Shown: positions 5,009 through 7,384 of the stretch, piece by piece
How the letters are laid out: every line of letters starts with the position of its first letter
How positions within the stretch are numbered: the stretch's first letter is position 1
NCBI GenBank assembly: GCA_052388025.1
Contig: JBQTIP010000204.1
Coordinates: forward strand, 1-7,384
Source: JBQTIP01 sp052388025
Lineage (GTDB): Bacteria > Actinomycetota > UBA4738 > HRBIN12
Length of the DNA stretch: 7,384 nt
Direction of reading: 5' to 3'
The notes under the pieces: generated by a model
The model's database searches: none
Told to the model about the DNA's origin: nothing
What the model saw: the letters and a program-made list of their open reading frames with translations, nothing else
Program-made: the position numbers and the translations under genes

Positions 5009-5247
5009 GAACGACGATCCGACTCGACGATCAGCTTCTCGCGGAGGCCAAGCAGCTCGCCGCCCGGACCAATCGGACGCTCACCGCGGTGATCGAGGAC
5101 GCCCTTCGCCAGGCCGTCTCCCGAACGAGCGGAGCAGATCGGCGCGAGCGGGTGACGCTCCCGACCTCCGGAGGGGGCGGGGTCCGGCCTGGGATCGACC
5201 TCGATGACAGCGCATCCCTCCTGGACGTGATGGAAGGCACGGAGTGA
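5005..5247 (+). CDS. vapB: VapB-family ribbon-helix-helix antitoxin
   Basis: This 80-residue protein is the antitoxin of a type II module. The N-terminus TTIRLDDQLLAEAKQLA (3-19) followed by a second helix TLTAVIEDALRQAV (25-38) is a ribbon-helix-helix DNA-binding domain: a beta strand for the operator groove, then two helices for dimerisation. After a charged linker, the C-terminal tail has LPTSGGGGVRPGIDLDDS and LLDVMEGTE, the segment that in relatives wraps the PIN toxin and blocks its active site. The gene overlaps vapC by GTGA, so antitoxin is made first and toxin translation is coupled. The start is fixed by the domain and by a -10 box seven bases upstream with no Shine-Dalgarno site. 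The antitoxin should repress its own promoter. Confidence 0.93.
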   Translation: MRTTIRLDDQLLAEAKQLAARTNRTLTAVIEDALRQAVSRTSGADRRERVTLPTSGGGGVRPGIDLDDSASLLDVMEGTE

Positions 5248-5687
5248 TCCTGATCGATGTCAACGTCCTCGTCTACGCGAACAGACGGGATGCCCACAAC
5301 CACTCCACCTACCGCCGATGGCTCAACGACGTCGTCAACTCCGATGCCCCGTACGGCGTCCCGGACCTCGTTCTAAGCGGCTTCCTCAGGATCGTCACGC
5401 ACCCCAAGATCTTCGCGAAGCCCACTCGGATCGATTCCGCGCTCGATTTCACGGACAGGCTCCGCAGGCACCCAAACTGCGTCCACATCTCCCCAGGACC
5501 TCGCCACTGGGAGATCTTCGGGCGCTTGTGCAGAACGGCGGGCGTGAAAGGGAACCTCGTACCCGACGCCTATCTGGCGGCCCTCGCGATCGAGTCGGGA
5601 GGCGAATGGATCACGACGGACCGCGACTTCGCGCGCTTCCCCGGCCTGCGCTGGCGCCTTCCCTTCACTGATGGAGAGGACCCGTAA
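5244..5687 (+). CDS. vapC: VapC-family PIN-domain ribonuclease toxin
   Basis: The 147-residue PIN-domain protein is a metal-dependent endoribonuclease toxin, held inactive by the VapB encoded just before it. LIDVNVLVYANRRD (3-16) gives the first acidic ligand Asp5 and Asn7. LVPDAYLAALAIESG (105-119) gives Asp108, and TTDRDFARFPGLRW (124-137) gives Asp126 and Asp128. FLRIVTHPKIF (47-57) is typical of a VapC branch common in actinobacteria and proteobacteria. The acidic residue often found in the middle of PIN domains is not at the usual place (LSGFLR rather than an LAEFLR-type motif); this branch commonly lacks it there, so loss of activity is not implied. The start is GTG, overlapping the vapB TGA as GTGA. 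All parts of the module look intact. Its RNA target cannot be told from sequence. Confidence 0.93.
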   Translation: MILIDVNVLVYANRRDAHNHSTYRRWLNDVVNSDAPYGVPDLVLSGFLRIVTHPKIFAKPTRIDSALDFTDRLRRHPNCVHISPGPRHWEIFGRLCRTAGVKGNLVPDAYLAALAIESGGEWITTDRDFARFPGLRWRLPFTDGEDP

Positions 5688-5703
5688 GGGTAACCTCACT
5701 TGT

Positions 5704-5747
5704 ACTAGTCTGATGTAGACTAGTGACTAGTCTGAATCGGACTAGAA
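5704..5747. repeat. Array of four ACTAG half-sites (tandem 22-base palindromic repeat)
   Basis: ACTAG occurs at 5704, 5719, 5726 and 5741, with steps of 15, 7 and 15 bases. Equivalently, a 22-base unit is repeated twice (5704-5725 and 5726-5747, 16 of 22 identical). Unit 1 is a perfect hairpin: ACTAGTCT (5704-5711), a 5-base loop, AGACTAGT (5717-5724). The junction 5717-5733 is a perfect 17-base palindrome about a central G. Unit 2 pairs CTAGTC (5727-5732) with GACTAG (5740-5745). The array fills the gap between vapC and the convergent acetyltransferase gene, and its last half-site contains the acetyltransferase stop codon. It could be a bidirectional terminator without T-runs, a protein-binding site, or the scar of a mobile element. 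Confidence 0.75.
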
Positions 5748-6962
5748 CATGTTCGGGCACCAGGGCGCCGGGTCCGACCGAAACATGGCGTCGGCCCGAC
5801 GGAGCGCGCCCGGCGTCTCCTCCACCACGCGACCCGCACGGGCGAGCGTCGGGAACTCGGCTCCGCCCAGGTACGAAGCGCCGAGGTCGGTGACGGACAG
5901 CGCGAGGTCGGCCGTCTTCGTCGTCGGGCCGCATACCGCGCCGTCGGGCCCGCCCTCCAGCGCGTAGCGCCCGTCGTTCCACGGGCAGAACTCGTCCCGC
6001 ACCTCGAGCGTGATGCGATCGGCCGTCGCGTAGCGGCGGGCCTCCAAGGCCTTCGGCAGGTCGACCAAACGGACGAACAGTCCGTCGCGGACGGTCATCC
6101 GAAGCCGGCGCGGCTCCGCCAACAGGTACAGCAGCGGGTCATCGACGGGCCGGTTCCAGCACTTGACCCGACTAACCAGGTCCACGTCGAAGCAGTAGCG
6201 CCACATGTCCGCGTAAGCCCGCGGTGTCACCGCCACGAGCTCGTCCACCGACATGACGCTGTGCGAGATCTCCCCCGGCCAGTCGTGCTTCACTCGGTAA
6301 ACGGCGTAGCCGTCGAGCCCTTCGTCGGACTCGTGAAGGGCGAAGAAATAGGGGCTCGCGCCGTCCCGGTTGTGCTCGGCGTCCTGGAAGATGATCTCCC
6401 ACCAGTCGGGGGTCCGGGCGAGCATCCCGGGGCTCTCCGGCCGGACCCGCTCGTAGACAGCCGCCATCGCCTCGAACGCGGGTCCGCGCTCGAGCAGCCG
6501 CACGCGCCCCGCGGGTCGGTACCCTCGGATGAACGCCGATCGCCCCTCCTCGAGGTCGATGGTTGCCATGAACGACCCCAGCCCGTAACCGAAGCGGCCG
6601 TAGATTCCGCCTTCGGACGCGTAAAGGACGGCGAGGGGCTCATCCCCGGCGCGGATGTCGTCGAGCTGTCGTCGCATCAAGGCGCTGTTTACGCCGCGCC
6701 GGCGGTGGGTCGGCTTGACCCCGACGGAGGTCACTCCGGCAGATGGGATCACGCCACCGGGCACAGTCAGCTCGAAGGAGACGGCCGCGGCACCACCGAT
6801 GATCTCGTCGCCGTCGAAGGCCGCAAGCGTCCGATCCGGCTCCGACACCCGGCGCTCGAGCTCCAGCTCGTCGGGCCGCATCTCACCGCTGAACGCCGCG
6901 TTGAGCGCTCGAACGAAGTCGTCGAACTCGTCGTCCCGGATCGTCCGGATCTCGATATCCAC
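5742..6962 (-). CDS. eis: Eis-like GNAT N-acetyltransferase
   Basis: The 406-residue protein has the length and layout of the Eis family, which acetylates amines (aminoglycosides, lysines, polyamines) with acetyl-CoA. The N-terminal GNAT domain has the acetyl-CoA loop VGVKPTHRRRGVNSALM (80-96). YASEGGIYGRFGYG (114-127) places Tyr126 at the same number as the catalytic Tyr126 of mycobacterial Eis. A second GNAT-like region is followed by an SCP2-like C-terminal domain (about 290-406). The protein ends in Phe, whose carboxylate serves as general base in Eis. The GTG start gives the family N-terminus IEIRTIRDDEFDDF; the frame stays open about 100 codons upstream, but that part overlaps the preceding gene in another frame. 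No clear Shine-Dalgarno is seen, suggesting coupling to the upstream PIG-L gene 11 bases away. The natural substrate is unknown. Confidence 0.9.
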   Translation of the reverse strand: MDIEIRTIRDDEFDDFVRALNAAFSGEMRPDELELERRVSEPDRTLAAFDGDEIIGGAAAVSFELTVPGGVIPSAGVTSVGVKPTHRRRGVNSALMRRQLDDIRAGDEPLAVLYASEGGIYGRFGYGLGSFMATIDLEEGRSAFIRGYRPAGRVRLLERGPAFEAMAAVYERVRPESPGMLARTPDWWEIIFQDAEHNRDGASPYFFALHESDEGLDGYAVYRVKHDWPGEISHSVMSVDELVAVTPRAYADMWRYCFDVDLVSRVKCWNRPVDDPLLYLLAEPRRLRMTVRDGLFVRLVDLPKALEARRYATADRITLEVRDEFCPWNDGRYALEGGPDGAVCGPTTKTADLALSVTDLGASYLGGAEFPTLARAGRVVEETPGALRRADAMFRSDPAPWCPNMF

Positions 6963-6973
6963 GGGACGGGAGC

Positions 6974-7384
6974 TTACGCGCCGGGGAGGCCCTCGAACAC
7001 GTCGGAGAGGACCGGTTCCCCGGGCGAGCGCTCCGGCCAGCCCTGCGTGAACGACTCGATGCCCAGGATCGCCGGGAGCAGGTCCTCGGGGAAGCCCTCG
7101 AGCTCCCCCTGGGTCCGGTGCTCCAGCAGGCCTCGGTGCTTGCGCTTCCACACCGACGCGCAGTCGACCACCACCGCGATCGACTCGTCCGGGACGCCGC
7201 GGGGCTGGAACGGCTGCGTGGGATCGGGCGGCTCCATCCCCCGCTCTCGCAGCTGCTCGCCGAACCACGCGAGTCTGCCTTCGGCGAGCGCGCTGTAGAG
7301 CAGGCGGCGGAAGCCGGTCTCCGGCGAGCCCCTGCGTGCCAGATGGAAGGCCTCCGTGGCCGCCTCGCCGATCGCGATGTGGTC
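6974..7384 (-). CDS. PIG-L family deacetylase, C-terminal part, truncated by window edge
   Basis: The visible 136 residues are the C-terminal part of a PIG-L/LmbE-type zinc-dependent N-acetylglucosamine deacetylase; the N-terminal AHPDDE motif lies outside the window. The fragment begins with DHIAIGEAATEAF, the end of the conserved HPDH metal motif. VVVDCASVWKRKHRGLLEHRTQGE (residues about 85-108 of the fragment) matches the family's VDVSxxxxxKxxALxxHxSQ segment, and a typical xxxExF follows in ILGIESF. Relatives include MshB and Mca of mycothiol metabolism and many sugar or antibiotic deacetylases; this piece does not separate them. The reading frame is unbroken to the edge. It ends 11 bases before the Eis-like gene on the same strand, so the two are probably co-transcribed, with this gene first. 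Confidence 0.88.
   Translation of the reverse strand, partial: DHIAIGEAATEAFHLARRGSPETGFRRLLYSALAEGRLAWFGEQLRERGMEPPDPTQPFQPRGVPDESIAVVVDCASVWKRKHRGLLEHRTQGELEGFPEDLLPAILGIESFTQGWPERSPGEPVLSDVFEGLPGA

Noticed and set aside
5373..5384. Possible loss of the second PIN-domain acidic residue in VapC (LSGFLR)
   Set aside because: This VapC branch usually lacks an acid at that place; the other acidic residues are all present, so inactivation is not supported.
5005..5747. vapBC plus the ACTAG array as a mobile island
   Set aside because: No integrase, transposase or tRNA target is present, and no matching repeat was found on the left side of vapB.
6963..7268. An N-terminal extension of about 100 residues on the Eis-like protein
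   Set aside because: It is Arg/Gly/Pro-rich, overlaps the PIG-L gene in another frame, and the family N-terminus begins at the GTG at 6960-6962.

Overview
The window is dense, GC-rich bacterial chromosome, about 70% GC in most genes. Gene order and families point to the Actinomycetota. A dapA-RNase J pair is arranged as in mycobacteria. There is also an Eis-type acetyltransferase, a VapBC pair with the VapB tail typical of actinobacteria, and several genes whose -10 hexamer lies almost against the start codon (probable leaderless mRNAs). I cannot name a genus; a deep-branching or uncultured lineage is possible.

Layout. Positions 1-1512 (minus strand) hold dapA followed by the 5' part of an RNase J gene, overlapping by 17 bases. 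A 264-base divergent intergenic region (1513-1776) carries a likely dapA promoter, a direct repeat and several inverted repeats. Positions 1777-3335 (plus) hold a PduO-type cobalamin adenosyltransferase and an adenosine/adenine deaminase-family protein joined by an ATGA overlap. The deaminase is clearly lower in GC and has lost the canonical HAGE acid motif. A convergent hairpin follows, then a small lipoprotein gene on the minus strand (3383-3841). Divergent from it are a histidine phosphatase and a LysE-family exporter (3888-4972). A compact vapBC toxin-antitoxin module (5005-5687) follows. An unusual array of four ACTAG half-sites (5704-5747) separates it from a convergent minus-strand pair at 5742-7384: an Eis-like GNAT acetyltransferase preceded by a PIG-L deacetylase that runs off the right edge.

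How the genes relate. dapA (lysine/diaminopimelate synthesis) and RNase J (RNA decay) are probably co-transcribed, as in relatives. The adenosyltransferase and deaminase are translationally coupled, but their joint role is only a hypothesis. The PIG-L and GNAT genes are 11 bases apart and form a deacetylase-acetyltransferase pair of unknown substrate. No RNA genes, CRISPR arrays, insertion sequences or complete mobile elements were seen. The most interesting items are the ACTAG array, the vapBC control region with repeats 21 bases apart around a leaderless promoter, and the atypical low-GC deaminase.
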